Assembly: GCA_964566145.1 (NCBI GenBank)
Contig: CAZMHN010000010.1
Coordinates: 1 to 28,637 of the forward strand
Direction of reading: 5' to 3'
Source: CAZMHN01 sp964566145
GTDB lineage: Bacteria; Patescibacteriota; Patescibacteriia; Veblenbacterales; UBA10138
Length of the DNA: 28,637 bases
Made by a program: the position numbers and the translations under genes. The notes under the pieces are model-generated. The model had not been told where the DNA came from, did not search any database, and saw only the letters and a program-made list of their open reading frames with translations. Below are positions 28,280 through 28,637 of this stretch, one piece after another (the stretch's first letter is position 1; the number at the start of each line of letters is the position of its first letter).

Positions 28280-28306
28280 AAACAAACCGCCGATCCTAAG
28301 AGGCGG
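28280..28306 (-). terminator. Hairpin with T-rich tail between transporter and hydrolase genes
   Basis: CCGCC (28302-28306 on the minus strand) pairs with GGCGG (28287-28291), followed by TTTGTTTATT. It ends the transporter transcript or attenuates transcription starting at copy 3. Confidence 0.55.
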
Positions 28307-28313
28307 CAGTCAT

Positions 28314-28351
28314 TTGACTATTTCTAATTTAGGCAAATAGGAAATAGTCAA
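28314..28351. repeat. Palindrome copy 3 (possible ArsR operator)
   Basis: The longest copy: 11-bp arms TTGACTATTTC/GAAATAGTCAA around the 16-nt centre TAATTTAGGCAAATAG. On the minus strand the first arm also reads as a -35 box TTGACT. Confidence 0.75.
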
Positions 28352-28399
28352 AAGGGGCGGGAGGCGAATTAGAGAATGGTGCGGAAGGTATGCAACCGG

Positions 28400-28637
28400 T
28401 TACGTAATTGAAATCAGGTAAACGCCGCCGGCAATAAGCATGACTGCCAGCAACTTCAACTTCCACACGCCGCCCGCCAGCTCCTCTTTTAGCCATTCCG
28501 GTTTCCAGAAGGAAAGCAATGACACGTACAAAAGCAGAAACAACGACTGTGAACCGCCCAGGGCGCTGATGAGCGAAACCGAGCCCAAGGATACGGCGTA
28601 CTCATAGCTCGCCCTGGCACACAGGGCCAATGATTCG
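28400..28637 (-). CDS. EamA/DMT-family transporter (C-terminal fragment)
   Basis: The frame is open to the right edge, so the 5' part is missing. About 79 residues are visible: two hydrophobic helices with SLISALGGSQSLFLLLYVSLLS, then WLKEEL and the closing helix LKLLAVMLIAGGVYLI. This is the usual end of EamA/DMT ten-helix permeases, which move small metabolites. Substrate unknown. Confidence 0.75.
   Translation of the reverse strand, partial: ESLALCARASYEYAVSLGSVSLISALGGSQSLFLLLYVSLLSFWKPEWLKEELAGGVWKLKLLAVMLIAGGVYLISIT

Overview
The window looks like a chromosomal piece of a Candidatus Patescibacteria (CPR) bacterium, probably Parcubacteria-like. This is inferred from gene content, without any database search. 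The signs are many short unrecognised membrane or secreted proteins, a ComEC split into two genes, a cobalamin-dependent (class II) ribonucleotide reductase, C-terminal WYVDP-type repeats on a secreted protein, very tight spacing, and several genes whose start codon sits about where transcription should begin (leaderless). The sequence is fairly GC-rich. UGA is a stop codon here: prfB (RF2) is present and carries an in-frame UGA at a programmed +1 frameshift site. That argues against the code-25 CPR lineages. Nearly all genes are on the minus strand.

Layout. 1-1430: three membrane-anchored proteins that share sequence features. 1430-2250: RNA and repeat land, with a tRNA-Pro(GGG) inside a perfect 19-bp inverted repeat, an unassigned structured RNA that ends in ACCA plus an intrinsic terminator, and repeat-like sequence. 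2250-4930: an accessory cluster of eight small unrecognised proteins, mostly with strong AGGAGG ribosome sites, plus a tiny leader ORF, several terminators and a candidate sRNA. 4960-10730: a glycosyltransferase, an enlarged adenylate-kinase-like protein, a response regulator, split comEC and prfB. 10773-13680: a Nudix hydrolase, a calcium-repeat L,D-transpeptidase, HtrA and a small membrane protein. 13778-20866: the cobalamin region. 20960-26320: a candidate ncRNA and a series of secreted or membrane proteins of unknown role. 26428-28637: a slipin, an ArsR-type regulator, an RBBP9-like hydrolase and the end of an EamA transporter, separated by three near-identical palindromes.

The most interesting part is the cobalamin region. 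In minus-strand transcription order it runs: nrdR with a pair of NrdR boxes in its promoter; nrdJ (AdoCbl-dependent reductase); element B; a PduO-type cobalamin adenosyltransferase; a membrane-anchored DUF4430 protein (the fold of the transcobalamin/intrinsic-factor C-terminal domain); an ECF S-component-like membrane protein; a cobalamin riboswitch; a stretch packed with hairpins and element A; and a secreted alpha/alpha-toroid protein (the fold of the transcobalamin/intrinsic-factor N-terminal domain). Read together, this suggests capture of exogenous B12 outside the cell by split transcobalamin-like parts, uptake, conversion to AdoCbl, and use for making deoxynucleotides. The grouping is inference. 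The individual family calls rest on motifs visible in the proteins.

Elements A and B are co-linear, about 148 nt each, with covarying stems, an invariant 21-nt loop length and a shared terminal hairpin. They lie upstream of the two cobalamin genes that begin new units. They could be an undescribed cis-regulatory RNA or a dispersed palindromic repeat family. An inverted relative (element C) next to A and a weak relative near 1522 favour the repeat reading.
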